A stretch of DNA of 64,000 bases from RGIG5050 sp045636065 (GTDB lineage: Bacteria; Verrucomicrobiota; Kiritimatiellia; RFP12; UBA1067), in assembly GCA_045636065.1 (NCBI GenBank), contig JAZTWW010000049.1, positions 5,829 through 69,828 on the forward strand. The letters run 5' to 3'. Below the pieces are notes generated by a model. The model was not told where the DNA came from and ran no database searches. It worked only from the letters and a program-made list of their open reading frames with translations. Both the position numbers and the translations under genes were made by a program. The first letter of the stretch is position 1. Each line of letters begins with the position of its first letter. Positions 1-8,677 of this stretch are shown here, in pieces.

Positions 1-418
1 GGATGTGGTAGCATACGAGCGGATAGCCTTCCTTCTCGGCCTCCTCGGCGACGATGCGCGCGGCATCGGCGGAGTCGTTGCCGCCGATGTAGAAGAAATA
101 GCCCACCTGGCGCTTCTTGAACGCCTCGAAGATCGCCTTGCAATCCTCTGCGGTGGGCTTGCGCCTTACGCTGCCGAGAGCGGAGCTGGGAGTCTGGGCG
201 ATGGCGTTGAGCTTCTTGAGGTCAACCTTCCTCAAGTCGACGTATTCGCCGCCGAGTATGCCGGCTATGCCGTGCTTCGCGCCGAGGATCCAGCCGATCT
301 TCTTCGACGCGGCGGCCGTGCGGGCCTTCAGTACGGCGCCTACGAGGCTCTGGTTTATGACCATCGAAGGTCCGCCCGACTGGGCGATCACCATGTTGTT
401 GTATGCAGTCTTTTTCAT
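1..418 (-). CDS. pfp: Pyrophosphate-dependent phosphofructokinase, N-terminal part (runs off the window)
   Basis: The 139 residues present open with MKKTAYNNMVIAQSGGPSMV and contain QTPSSALGS and YFFYIGGNDSADAA. These match the nucleotide/PPi-binding and phosphoryl-transfer segments of PPi-dependent 6-phosphofructokinases, which phosphorylate fructose 6-phosphate in glycolysis. The GGND motif and the SSALGS stretch favour the PPi-using family over ATP-PFK. The gene continues past base 1, so the TIDND catalytic loop cannot be checked. The ATG at 418 has only a weak GGAA upstream. It follows the DUF805 gene by 48 bp with no clear terminator, so it may be co-transcribed with it. Confidence 0.85.
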   Translation of the reverse strand, partial: MKKTAYNNMVIAQSGGPSMVINQSLVGAVLKARTAAASKKIGWILGAKHGIAGILGGEYVDLRKVDLKKLNAIAQTPSSALGSVRRKPTAEDCKAIFEAFKKRQVGYFFYIGGNDSADAARIVAEEAEKEGYPLVCYHI

Positions 419-466
419 TGCATTTCCGTGATGGCTCTTTTCCACGCTCCACATCCCCAGGCGATA

Positions 467-1324
467 TCACCTGATCTCGCGCAAGAGACCTTCAGTCATC
501 TTCAAGATCATTTCACGCTCGCCAGCCGATGCATTCTTGAATTCCTTGAGGCTCCTCTGGATCTCGGACTCGCTCGGAGAGCCCATGATTCTCGCCCCTT
601 CGCGGAGCAGGCTCTCGTACTTCTTCAAGCCGGGAACAGATTCATCGCCACCCTTCTTGGAGCTCTTCTGCGGCGCATCCAAGCTCTTCTGCAGCTGCGA
701 AATGCCCTTTTCCATCGCCTTTCTGATCTGACGGGCCTGGAAACCTTCCATAAAGTAGGTCATCATGCTGCCGTACATGGCTGCGGCGAGCACGGCCAGG
801 AGAACTACAAGCATAGAGAACCAGGGCTTCACGGTAGCAGGGGCTTCATCGGCATCGCCCTTCGCGGGAAGGAAACCAAACGCGACGACTGCGCCAATGC
901 TCGCGAATGCGAACCAGGGGCACGGGAACGCCACTACGGCGATAGGCGCCAACGCGAACCATGCGCTGAATCTGGCGTCATTCAGACGGCGAACCGTGAC
1001 AGGGAACATCGCAAGGACGGCTGCGACAAGGTTCGTCGTCGCCAATGCGGTAAAGAACGCCATCGGATACGACACCATACCCGACGTAGCACTGGGGTCG
1101 AGGACGAGCGCAATGATTGTACACACCAGGGACAGCACAAAAAGCGGCACGAACAGCAGGATGGCGGTCGACCAGTATTCGCCCGCGGACGCCTTTCCGC
1201 AAAGCGAGAAGAAGCTTCCAAGATCCTTCAGTTTTGCAAACACCGCGCCAAAATCCAACAACTTGACGGGATTCTCCGCTTTGGCGGTTACGGGTTCTTC
1301 AACCTTCGTGTTTTCGTCGCTCAT
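467..1324 (-). CDS. DUF805-family membrane protein
   Basis: A 285-residue protein with a soluble N-terminus, about four hydrophobic segments between residues 50 and 150, a fifth near 170-190, and a charged helical C-terminal tail. GKASAGEYWSTAILL followed later by VRRLNDARFSAWF is the signature of DUF805 (YhaH-like) inner-membrane proteins, whose function is unknown. Family members are usually 110-150 residues, so the C-terminal 100 residues, rich in Lys, Ser and Glu, are an extension. The ATG at 1324 has AAAGGA well placed upstream. A promoter-like element lies at 1419-1447, so the gene probably starts a new transcription unit after uppS. Confidence 0.75.
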   Translation of the reverse strand: MSDENTKVEEPVTAKAENPVKLLDFGAVFAKLKDLGSFFSLCGKASAGEYWSTAILLFVPLFVLSLVCTIIALVLDPSATSGMVSYPMAFFTALATTNLVAAVLAMFPVTVRRLNDARFSAWFALAPIAVVAFPCPWFAFASIGAVVAFGFLPAKGDADEAPATVKPWFSMLVVLLAVLAAAMYGSMMTYFMEGFQARQIRKAMEKGISQLQKSLDAPQKSSKKGGDESVPGLKKYESLLREGARIMGSPSESEIQRSLKEFKNASAGEREMILKMTEGLLREIR

Positions 1325-1418
1325 TTTGCATTCCTTTCGCCCCTAGTTGCAGATCCACGGCCAGAGAACCGGGCCAGCCCTCATTCCGTGATCGTTAATG
1401 AAGTCTGTCGCGGGTGAT

Positions 1419-1447
1419 ATTATACCACTTTCCACGCACCGATGGAA
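1419..1447 (-). promoter_or_regulatory. Putative promoter for the DUF805-pfp unit
   Basis: On the minus strand a perfect TATAAT (1424-1419) lies 17 bp from TTCCAT (1447-1442), a weak -35 box. It sits between the uppS stop and the DUF805 start, leaving about a 90-base leader. The -10 match is strong and the -35 match is poor. Confidence 0.5.
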
Positions 1448-1457
1448 GCAAAAAGGT

Positions 1458-2216
1458 TTATTTGTGGGAGCCGAGGCGGCGTTCGCGGTGCGAATACGAT
1501 TCGAGGGCGGCGTTGAAGTCGGCCTCGCTGAAATCGGGCCAGAGAACGTCGGTGATGTAGAATTCGCTGTAGGCGCATTCCCAGAGAAGGAAGTTCGATA
1601 CGCGGAATTCGCCGGAGGTGCGGATTATGAGATCTGGATCCGGGACGTCCGGGAGGTAGAGGCAGCTCGCGAAAAGCTCCTCGCGCTCCTTTGCACCCAA
1701 GCCAGCGCCTTCTCCCGCTTTGGAACCTGCATCCCCGCCGGGTTCAGCACCCGCATTCGCGGTGCGCATTTGAGCGAGCTTTGCGGCGTACCTCTCGGCG
1801 GCATCGACTATCTCCGCGCGACCGCCGTATGAAAGGCACACTATAAGCTCCCACTCGCCATTCCTGGTGGACTCCTCCAGATCGGCAATGAGCTTCTGGA
1901 CCGATTCAGGGAGATCGCTTTTCCTGCCCATAACGCGGAAACGGACATTGTCCTTGAGAAGCTGCTTCTTCTTGCGCCTTATGTACCAGCCGAGAAGCTT
2001 CATAAGCCCATCGACCTCGACTTTGGGCCTGCGCCAGTTCTCCGTCGAAAAGGCGTAGACGCTGAGGTACTTGACCCCTGCGGCCCTTGCATAGTGCATC
2101 ACCCTGTCGAGCGTCTCGACGCCGGCGCGATGCCCCTTGAGGCGGGGCTCGCCGCGCTTTATCGCCCAGCGGCCGTTGCCGTCCATTATGATGGCTATGT
2201 GCCTTGGCGCTTCCAT
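1458..2216 (-). CDS. uppS: Isoprenyl transferase (undecaprenyl diphosphate synthase)
   Basis: Cis-prenyltransferase of 252 residues that makes the C55 lipid carrier for peptidoglycan and surface polysaccharide. Near the N-terminus, IIMDGNGRWA carries the catalytic Asp12. LKGHRAG, YLSVYAFSTENWRRP, and RTSGEFRVSNFLLWECAYSE followed by FYITDVLWPDF match the family in order. SYGGR replaces the usual NYGGR. A loop of about 25 Gly/Ala-rich residues after the YGGR region is longer than in E. coli. I place the start at the ATG at 2216, 10 bases after the preceding stop and behind GGGGGAT; an upstream in-frame ATG at 2258 overlaps the previous gene. It is the last gene of the long operon of exported proteins and supplies the carrier lipid for envelope assembly. 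Confidence 0.93.
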   Translation of the reverse strand: MEAPRHIAIIMDGNGRWAIKRGEPRLKGHRAGVETLDRVMHYARAAGVKYLSVYAFSTENWRRPKVEVDGLMKLLGWYIRRKKKQLLKDNVRFRVMGRKSDLPESVQKLIADLEESTRNGEWELIVCLSYGGRAEIVDAAERYAAKLAQMRTANAGAEPGGDAGSKAGEGAGLGAKEREELFASCLYLPDVPDPDLIIRTSGEFRVSNFLLWECAYSEFYITDVLWPDFSEADFNAALESYSHRERRLGSHK

Positions 2217-2226
2217 TTGAATCCCC

Positions 2227-2922
2227 CTACTCGGCCGTCTCTTCGGCAGGTTCGCCATCGTCTGTCTGGGCGCTCAGGATGAACGAGGCCGTCTCCCACG
2301 AGGGGTGGCTCTTGTCCTTGAACACCTCCCTTATGATCGGCATCTTGACTTCATCGGACCTGTTGAGGATATCGGACATGATGAGATCGAGTATCTCGGG
2401 ATCTTCGGTCGTATCGAGAAGGATCCCCGCAAGAAGCATCACATGCTCGTCGGGGAGGAGATTGAGCGCGACATGTATCTCCTCTTCGCGGTTCTCCTTG
2501 TGGACACGGGCGAAAGCGGCCTTGAACGCGTCGATGTCCTCCTCGGTGACGCCGCCCTCGCGCTCGTCGCGCCAATCCTCGACGAAAGCGTCGAAAGCCT
2601 CCACGGCCTCGCGAGCAGCGACTGTCTCGGGATCCTCGGGCTCGTTCTCCGAGATCGGCTCCCCGTCTTCCGGCTCCTCCGCATCATCGCCCTCGGCCGG
2701 CTCTACGGCCTCGACGGCCCCCTTGGCTTCCTCCGCAGCGGCCTTTGGCGCTTCAACGGCCTTGGGAGCCTCCTCCGCGGCCTCGACTGCGGCAGGCTCA
2801 TCCGCCGGCCCTTCAAGCTCGATTGTCGCAACATCCTTGGGGATGAAGAAGAATACGACCGCCGCCGCGGCAGCGAGAACGGCCGTCATCAATACCAGCT
2901 TAACTCTTGGATTCATTCCCAT
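2227..2922 (-). CDS. Membrane-anchored acidic helical protein, unknown function
   Basis: Not recognised. The 231 residues comprise a single N-terminal transmembrane segment (about residues 9-28, ending FFFIPKD), an Ala/Glu/Pro-rich acidic linker to about residue 110, and a helical C-terminal domain of roughly 110 residues. The C-terminal part, with LLPDEHVMLLAGILLDTTED and SDILNRSDEVKMPIIREVF, looks like degenerate HEAT-type helix pairs. No Cys and no catalytic motif is visible. Topology suggests the domain is exported and tethered to the inner membrane. The 5' end overlaps the MauE-like gene by 23 bp, which points to translational coupling. The architecture repeats in the protein at 6650-7477. 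Confidence 0.7.
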   Translation of the reverse strand: MGMNPRVKLVLMTAVLAAAAAVVFFFIPKDVATIELEGPADEPAAVEAAEEAPKAVEAPKAAAEEAKGAVEAVEPAEGDDAEEPEDGEPISENEPEDPETVAAREAVEAFDAFVEDWRDEREGGVTEEDIDAFKAAFARVHKENREEEIHVALNLLPDEHVMLLAGILLDTTEDPEILDLIMSDILNRSDEVKMPIIREVFKDKSHPSWETASFILSAQTDDGEPAEETAE

Positions 2923-3340
2923 CCCTCCTCATGAGCCATATTGCAGGGACTATCATTATTACGTCCCTTAGGATATCAAGCATTATCGCGACGCGCCCGG
3001 TGGGGGCGGACTCGTCGAAGCCGAAGCAGCCGCAGTCGATATCGAGATCGCGTATCGCGGCCTGCGTCAGGGCGACGAGAAAGATAGCCAGCATCGCCGT
3101 CACGAGAAACGCGGCCTCGCGCCTCCACGGAGTTGCGATAAGCATCACACCGGCGATAAGCTCGAGCATCGGCATTCCAAGCGCCAGCGGGCCGATGGCG
3201 AATCCGGGGAGCATGTCGAACTTCTCGATTGCATCCGCGAAGACGGCCGGATCGTCTATCTTCGAGATGGCCGCATAGATGAAAACGCCTCCAAGCGCGA
3301 GCCTTAGCACCCACTGGAGGATCTTTGCCTTCTTTGACAT
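2900..3340 (-). CDS. MauE/DoxX-like redox membrane protein
   Basis: A 146-residue protein with four hydrophobic helices (about 12-28, 47-68, 76-95, 118-138). The N-terminus RLALGGVFIYAAISKIDDP is typical of the DoxX/MauE superfamily. The DCGCFG motif (Cys103, Cys105) before the last helix is characteristic of MauE-like members, which act in periplasmic disulfide chemistry alongside thioredoxin-like partners such as MauD. Three thioredoxin-like CxxC domains are encoded upstream in the same operon, so a role in passing reducing or oxidising equivalents across the membrane is plausible. That role is inference; the family call is firm. It lies 19 bp after the small membrane protein at 3360-3542. 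Confidence 0.8.
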   Translation of the reverse strand: MSKKAKILQWVLRLALGGVFIYAAISKIDDPAVFADAIEKFDMLPGFAIGPLALGMPMLELIAGVMLIATPWRREAAFLVTAMLAIFLVALTQAAIRDLDIDCGCFGFDESAPTGRVAIMLDILRDVIMIVPAIWLMRRDGNESKS

Positions 3341-3359
3341 TTCAACACCGCCTTAGCGT

Positions 3360-3542
3360 TCAGTCGTCAACGTATTCGTCGATGTCGCCGTCGTCATCGG
3401 CCCCGGATGCGCACGATGGCGCATCCCAGAGGCCGAAGACGCTCACGCGCCGCTCCTCGTAGACCCTCATGTTGTTGAGGATCCCGAGGACCGCCGCCAA
3501 TATGACGGCGGATATTATGACCTTGACCTTCATCGGTCTCAT
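3360..3542 (-). CDS. Small single-pass membrane protein with acidic tail
   Basis: A 60-residue protein: a hydrophobic helix (about residues 5-24), then a basic/tyrosine patch (RVYEERR), then a Cys49-containing acidic tail ending DDDGDIDEYVDD. Not recognised. Its ATG at 3542 overlaps the stop codon of the preceding gene (ATGA), a strong sign that it is translated. A second in-frame ATG lies three codons later. Position directly before the MauE-like gene suggests an accessory subunit, which is inference. Confidence 0.6.
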   Translation of the reverse strand: MRPMKVKVIISAVILAAVLGILNNMRVYEERRVSVFGLWDAPSCASGADDDGDIDEYVDD

Positions 3543-6500
3543 TCCGGCATGACGGCGTTAGGGTCGTTGAGGGAGTAGCCCTCTTTGCCCTGGAGAAGCT
3601 CCATCACGAACGAGGTGACGCTCTTCTTGGCGACGACCTTGACGTAATTGAGCACGAACGTGCCGTCCCACTCCTTGAAGCTATTGGCCTCGGAGAAGTA
3701 CATCACCGTGCTGCCGCTGACGGCAACGCCGTTGTACTTGCCGCTGAACGTCGCCGTTCCGGCCGCCGCCACCTTGACGGTGAGCGTGTCGAGCTTGTAC
3801 GTTCCGACGGCCGCCTTCACGAGAGGCGTCGCCTCGGCCTTGGTGTCCGTCGCCTTGACGGCATCGCGCTGGGCCGTCAGGAGGACGGTCTCTCCGTCCT
3901 TCTTGATGAGCGTACCCTGCATCTGGAACGCCGTCGCCGGGGCGGTCGTATCGAGGACGAGTTCGAGCACGTCGCCCGCCTTCGTCTCGAGCTCCGCAAA
4001 GAGCATGCCCTTGCCGTCAAGCTCGTCCCACGACGCGGCCGAGAACGAATACGTGGCGTCCTGGAGAGTGACCTTCGCCGTGATCTTGCCGGCGGCAGTC
4101 ACGCTCGCCGTGAAGAGGCCCTTGACATTCTCGGGATCGACGTAGTCGCAGTCGGGGCCGTCGCCGCATCCGGCGAGCACCTTGCCCTCGGTGTACGCGA
4201 AGCCGTTGAACGTGCCGACGGACGTGGGAAGCGCATTTACGGTGATGTTGATGTTGAACACGCTAGAGGTCTTTCCGGCTGTCGTGGTGGCCGTGATCTT
4301 GACGGCGGAGGGGGTCGTAAGACCGCTCTTGGCGTTGACCTTGGACGGCGTGGTGGGCGTTCCGGAGATGCTGTACTCCTTCGTCTCCTTGTCCTGGACG
4401 AGCTTGAGGCCGGCGGGAAGACCTGTCGCCTTCAAGGTGTTGGCGCCGATGCTCCACGCCTCAACCGGGAACGTCACGGGGACGCCGCTGTAGACGGAGA
4501 GTTCAATGGGGTCGGCATCGGGGGCATACGATTCGCCGTTGAACCAGAAGGCGTAGGGGGCGTCCTCGGTCTTCGTGCAGAAGACGGCCCTGTAAGTCAC
4601 GTCCTCGGTGCCGGTCGTGAAGGTGTAGGATACGTTTCCGGAGACGAGCTCTACGCCCTGGTACCAGCCTGTGAAGACGCTGTTCTTCGCGGCCGTGGCC
4701 TTGATGGTGACCTTCTTGTTGGCCGGATAGGAGCCGGCGCCTGTCACGGTACCTGTGGCGGAGGGGTCGTCGTAGCTCCCCGTTTCGAGCGTCACCGTCA
4801 CGTTCTTCACGAGAATGAAGATCGTCGCGACCTCGGTGGCGGCGCCGGCCATCTTGGCGGTGAGCGTCACCGTGTAGCCGCCAGCCTTGGTGGGCGTACC
4901 CGCGATGCCGGTCGTCTTGTTGTACTTGAGGCCCGTGGGAAGGCCAGCGACCGTAAGGTTGTACCCCTTCTCGACTTCGGGGACGATAGGATCGATGGCA
5001 ACTCCGGCCACGTACACGTAGGCGTCCATCTCAGGCGAAATGCCTCTGATCTTCTCGCTCGTCATGTTCGGGAACTTGATCGAGACCGTCTTCTTGACGG
5101 GGTCCTTGTTCGTCACATTGGTGGCGGAAATCTCGAACGTGTATTCGCCAGGGGTCGAAAGCGTGCCGGTGACGGTAAGAGACGCCGCATTGAACGTGAG
5201 CCCCTTGGGAAGGCCGGTGACGGTCACGTTGGGAAGCGAAACGGACGTGACGCCGATCTCGACATTGACCTCGCCCGCGTCGCCCGTCGTGAACTCGTCC
5301 TCCATGTCGATGGAAAGAGCGTCCTCTTCGGAGTCCGCGAACGTCGCCTGCCAGGTGGCAGGCGAATCGGCCGCCAGCAGGAAGGTGAACGAGGGCGTAC
5401 GGTAGTCGAAGCCTTCAATATCCACTGCGTCGCCGTTCTGGTCGAGCCAGCCGGAGAAGACGCTTCCCTCGGCGGGAGTCGCTGTGACGGTGACCTTCGC
5501 GAGAGGCGCATAGGCTCCCTCGCCCGACACCTCGCCCTTGCCCGTACCGTTCTCCGAGACGGACACGTCGACGTACCTGTACTCGCCGGACTTCACGTAG
5601 ACGGTCCTGGAGAAGCTTTCAGTCTTGAGCTTGTCGTCGTCGTTGTAGTAGGCGCCCTTGCCGGTGATCGTGAACGGGCCCTCCTTGCTGGGCGTACCGT
5701 ATGCGGTGTAGACGGTGGCTCCGTCAATTGTCGTCTTCTTGAGCGTAAGCCCGGTGGGAAGCCCGGAGATGGCCGTGGGGCCGGTCTTCTCGTAGTACTC
5801 GCCGAGAGTGACGCCATCCTCGCCGAGCGATTCGCCGACGGAAAGGTTCTCAAGACCGCCGAGATCTACTCCAAGATCGTCCGGGCTGAAGGGATCGACT
5901 ATCACGAGCGAATTGGCCGTCTCCTTGGAACCGTCCTCGAATGTGACGGTTGCCGTGGCGACGAACGTGCCGGCCTTCTTGGGGGCGCCCTTGATGAAGT
6001 AGCTCCTGTCGCCGTCCTCGCTCTCCTTGGCGAGGCTGAGGCCGGAAGGAAGCCCCTTCACGGAGATGCTCTTTATGTCGGCGCTGATGCCGAAAAGCGC
6101 GTCGATGGGCTCGTCGCCCACATCCTCGCCGTAGGAGCAGTAGAAGTCGTTCGGCGTGATGTTGCCGGACGCCGTGGGCCTTCCGGAGACCGTCATGACA
6201 GCGTAGTCGCTGTACTTGAAGCCGTTGGCGTTCGTGGCCGTGGCCTTGACGGTGTACACGCCGAGCTTAGAGGGCGTGCCGGAGATGATGCAGACGGGCT
6301 CATCCTCTTCATCTACGCCCATCTCGCTCACGAGACCGGCGGGGAGCCCGGTGAAGGAGACCGTCGGATCGGAGCCGGAATCGAGCGCGAAGACGATCCT
6401 GTTGTCTACCTCGACCTCCCTCTTCTCTCCTGTTTCCGGATCCTCCTCCTCATAGGTGTAGTAAAGGCTTTCACCCTCTGTAAGCGTCTGGCTCAGCGAA

Positions 6501-6598
6501 AGCGATGCGTCGAACCTGAGGAAGTCGTCCTTCGCCTCAACATCGGCAAACGACGTCGCGCAGGCGAGAGCGCCCGCAATAGCCATAAGTTTTTTCAT
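3539..6598 (-). CDS. Large exported Ig-like/InlB-repeat protein
   Basis: A 1019-residue exported protein. The start at 6598 gives MKKLMAIAGALACATSFA, a clear signal peptide, behind AGAGGC; the open frame continues upstream without a signal. Several putative-Ig (He_PIG/cadherin-like) modules recur, each with a GLPAGL or GLPTGL core and a SGTPSKxGVYTV or AGTPTKAGGYTVT strand. Two bacterial InlB-type repeats are visible (GSVFSGWLD and NSVFTGWYQG). The C-terminal 250 residues are a separate beta-rich region with VGTYKLDTLTVKV and FSGKYNGVAVSG; related modules occur in the 1432-residue and Cys-rich neighbours. Only one Cys-containing cluster (LAGCGDGPDCDYVDPEN) is present. Probably a surface adhesin or scaffold; substrate unknown. 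Confidence 0.82.
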   Translation of the reverse strand: MKKLMAIAGALACATSFADVEAKDDFLRFDASLSLSQTLTEGESLYYTYEEEDPETGEKREVEVDNRIVFALDSGSDPTVSFTGLPAGLVSEMGVDEEDEPVCIISGTPSKLGVYTVKATATNANGFKYSDYAVMTVSGRPTASGNITPNDFYCSYGEDVGDEPIDALFGISADIKSISVKGLPSGLSLAKESEDGDRSYFIKGAPKKAGTFVATATVTFEDGSKETANSLVIVDPFSPDDLGVDLGGLENLSVGESLGEDGVTLGEYYEKTGPTAISGLPTGLTLKKTTIDGATVYTAYGTPSKEGPFTITGKGAYYNDDDKLKTESFSRTVYVKSGEYRYVDVSVSENGTGKGEVSGEGAYAPLAKVTVTATPAEGSVFSGWLDQNGDAVDIEGFDYRTPSFTFLLAADSPATWQATFADSEEDALSIDMEDEFTTGDAGEVNVEIGVTSVSLPNVTVTGLPKGLTFNAASLTVTGTLSTPGEYTFEISATNVTNKDPVKKTVSIKFPNMTSEKIRGISPEMDAYVYVAGVAIDPIVPEVEKGYNLTVAGLPTGLKYNKTTGIAGTPTKAGGYTVTLTAKMAGAATEVATIFILVKNVTVTLETGSYDDPSATGTVTGAGSYPANKKVTIKATAAKNSVFTGWYQGVELVSGNVSYTFTTGTEDVTYRAVFCTKTEDAPYAFWFNGESYAPDADPIELSVYSGVPVTFPVEAWSIGANTLKATGLPAGLKLVQDKETKEYSISGTPTTPSKVNAKSGLTTPSAVKITATTTAGKTSSVFNINITVNALPTSVGTFNGFAYTEGKVLAGCGDGPDCDYVDPENVKGLFTASVTAAGKITAKVTLQDATYSFSAASWDELDGKGMLFAELETKAGDVLELVLDTTAPATAFQMQGTLIKKDGETVLLTAQRDAVKATDTKAEATPLVKAAVGTYKLDTLTVKVAAAGTATFSGKYNGVAVSGSTVMYFSEANSFKEWDGTFVLNYVKVVAKKSVTSFVMELLQGKEGYSLNDPNAVMPE

Positions 6599-6649
6599 AG
6601 CTTGCCTCTTTTCCTTTAAAACCTTGTTGCGTTGCTGCCTTGCCATAAC

Positions 6650-7477
6650 TCATTCTTCGAGATCGGTGGCGTTTTCGTTGACCCAGGTGCGCGCCGCACC
6701 TGCGTTCTGGTACTCGTCGCCCGTCCAGTCCTCGTACTTGGCGCGGCCTGTCTCCTGGCCCACGACATTGCCGTTCTCGATGACATCGATGATCGTCTCC
6801 ATGATGAGCCTTTCATCGTCGAGCTGGTCGAGCTGGTCGAGCATGAACTCGCAGTTGTCCTTTTCCATCACCGTCTTGGCGATGCGGGCGATGTCGGAGG
6901 CGAACTGCGCCGCATCGTCGCTGTCCTCAAGATCGTAGTTGTTCGGATCCATGACGAGCTGTTCGATCTGCTCCTGGGCGGAGAGGGCGACATTCTCGTC
7001 AGCGTCGGCGAGGGCCGCCGCAAGCTCCGGGAGGGCCTTGCGGCCGAAGGAGCCAAGCCCCTGGACGGCGTTCACCCTTACGCGGGGATCGGCCGATGCA
7101 AACGCCTGCGACGCCGCGTCAAGCGCGCTTTCAAACGTCTCCTCGCTCACAGCCCTCTCAATGGCATCGTTTATCGCCATATCCTCGGCGGTATACGGCG
7201 CAAGTTCGGGATCGGCCGAAACCTTAGGTTCGGCATTGTTGCCGCCCTCCTCCTGGACGGGCTGGGCCTCGGCCGACTTTGCGGCCTCCTCCTTGGCCTT
7301 CCTCCTAGCCTCGCGCTGGGCCTTTGCCTCGCGGCGCTTTTCGGCATAGGTCTTCTTCTTCGGCGTTTCGCCGGCCTGCGGCTTTTCCGCCGGGGCGTCG
7401 TTCAGATACCAGACGACCCCTGCCGCGCACGCCGCAATGACGGCCGCTGCCGCAAGAAGCTTTGCACTTGCCTTCAT
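6650..7477 (-). CDS. Membrane-anchored HEAT-like protein
   Basis: A 275-residue protein with an N-terminal transmembrane segment (residues 5-25), a highly charged Lys/Arg/Glu/Ala linker (about 35-75) likely to form a coiled coil, then a helical domain. DPRVRVNAVQGLGSFGRKAL followed by PELAAALADADENVALSAQE is a recognisable HEAT-repeat pair. The C-terminal part (YEDWTGDEYQNAGAARTW) is unfamiliar. It has the same plan as 2227-2922: anchor, charged linker, helical repeat. It lies 19 bp after the thioredoxin/Ig gene and 51 bp before the Ig/InlB gene. A tethered scaffold or adaptor for exported partners is the likely role, by inference. Confidence 0.7.
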   Translation of the reverse strand: MKASAKLLAAAAVIAACAAGVVWYLNDAPAEKPQAGETPKKKTYAEKRREAKAQREARRKAKEEAAKSAEAQPVQEEGGNNAEPKVSADPELAPYTAEDMAINDAIERAVSEETFESALDAASQAFASADPRVRVNAVQGLGSFGRKALPELAAALADADENVALSAQEQIEQLVMDPNNYDLEDSDDAAQFASDIARIAKTVMEKDNCEFMLDQLDQLDDERLIMETIIDVIENGNVVGQETGRAKYEDWTGDEYQNAGAARTWVNENATDLEE

Positions 7478-7496
7478 CTTCTCTCCTTTCTCCGTT

Positions 7497-8651
7497 CTAC
7501 AGCGAAGCGTCCTCGTCGGGATCCGCCGATACGCCAGATGGATCCTCGCTCGGCTTGCTTACCTCTCCGCCGTATGATTCACCTTTTACGACAAGCGTTA
7601 TCTTACGCTTGACGACCGTCTTGGCAGGGTCGGAACCCGTCACCGAGACCTCAATCTCATACTTGCCCCTGTCATCGGGGCTGCCCCAGAGGAGACCTCC
7701 AAGGCCACTGAGGAAGAGCCCGTCGGGAAGATCCCTGTCGGTCGTGAACGTGACCGGCCTCGAATCGTCCGAAACGGGAATCCTGATTCTCATGGGTTCG
7801 TCAACCCTCACTACAAGCTGCGTCTCTGCGGGGAAATCGACGATCGGCGGCTTGACGAGCGCGGCGTCCCTGAAGACGGCCGTGTACATCCCGCATTTCA
7901 TGTCGTCCTTGACAACGAGCTTCGTGTTCCATCCGGCCATCTCTCCGTCAGGATCGCGCCACATGTAGAAGACGCTTCCTTCAGCAGGCTTGGCGATGGC
8001 CGTTACATTGCCGCCGTTGTGCAGAAGCCCGTCCTTGGGCTCCATGCTCACCGTACCTTCGCCCTCGACCTTCGTTTCGACCCTCTTGGCGGTGGCGGAC
8101 ATCATGTCCTTTATGGTCTTGTGCTCGCCCAACGCGAGATAGCCTGCAAGAGGCTTGTCGAGGGCCGTAAGAAGCTCCTCTATCGTCTCCTGGAACTTCC
8201 CGACCTTCATAAGGCCGCGCCTGCCCATGAAGGCATAGCGTGAAACTTTGCCTTCCTTGTCAGTGTAGGTCACGACCATCTGCGGATACCCGTGGAGGTT
8301 CCACTCGCCCTGATCCTTCAAGGCCGCATCGAGAAGCCCGGCTGCAAAATGATTACGGTCGATCTTGCCTTTTACGTTCATGTACGCGAGATACGGTTTC
8401 CTGTCCTCGCACCAGAGACGGAACGCCTCGCCCTCCATCACCTTCTTGAGGCGCGTGCAGTATACGCATGCGTCGGAGGGGCGGGAGAGGAAGAGAACCA
8501 TAGGTACGCCGTCGCGCTTGGCGGCCGCGAAGACCTCCTCGACGTTGACGTTCCACTGGCCGGTCTTCACATCGCCCTTCGATATCGTGAAGGCGCAAAG
8601 CTGCATGGCGGCGAAAAACGCCGCAGCGGCCGTCAGGGCAATCCTCTTCAT
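7497..8651 (-). CDS. Exported thioredoxin-fold/InlB/Ig protein
   Basis: A 384-residue protein. The start at 8651 has a near-perfect AAAGGAGG Shine-Dalgarno and gives a signal peptide (MKRIALTAAAAFFAAMQLCA). Residues 33-150 form a thioredoxin-like domain: WNVNVEEVFAAAKRDGVPMV leads into SDACVYC with active-site-type Cys62 and Cys65, of the DUF255/thioredoxin_7 type. An InlB-like repeat follows (GSVFYMWRDPDGEMAGW), then a putative-Ig module (DLPDGLFLSGLGGLLWGSP). CVYC is the pattern of secreted thiol-disulfide proteins that act on partner proteins. Combining it with surface repeats in one chain is unusual. It lies between two larger genes of related architecture. Confidence 0.8.
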   Translation of the reverse strand: MKRIALTAAAAFFAAMQLCAFTISKGDVKTGQWNVNVEEVFAAAKRDGVPMVLFLSRPSDACVYCTRLKKVMEGEAFRLWCEDRKPYLAYMNVKGKIDRNHFAAGLLDAALKDQGEWNLHGYPQMVVTYTDKEGKVSRYAFMGRRGLMKVGKFQETIEELLTALDKPLAGYLALGEHKTIKDMMSATAKRVETKVEGEGTVSMEPKDGLLHNGGNVTAIAKPAEGSVFYMWRDPDGEMAGWNTKLVVKDDMKCGMYTAVFRDAALVKPPIVDFPAETQLVVRVDEPMRIRIPVSDDSRPVTFTTDRDLPDGLFLSGLGGLLWGSPDDRGKYEIEVSVTGSDPAKTVVKRKITLVVKGESYGGEVSKPSEDPSGVSADPDEDASL

Positions 8652-8677
8652 CTTCCCCCTCCTTTCAAACCGGTTGA

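Noticed and set aside
5..1417. 470-codon plus-strand open frame
   Set aside because: It is the antisense shadow of pfp and the DUF805 gene in GC-rich DNA, with no ribosome site and no family sequence; the minus-strand proteins are recognisable.
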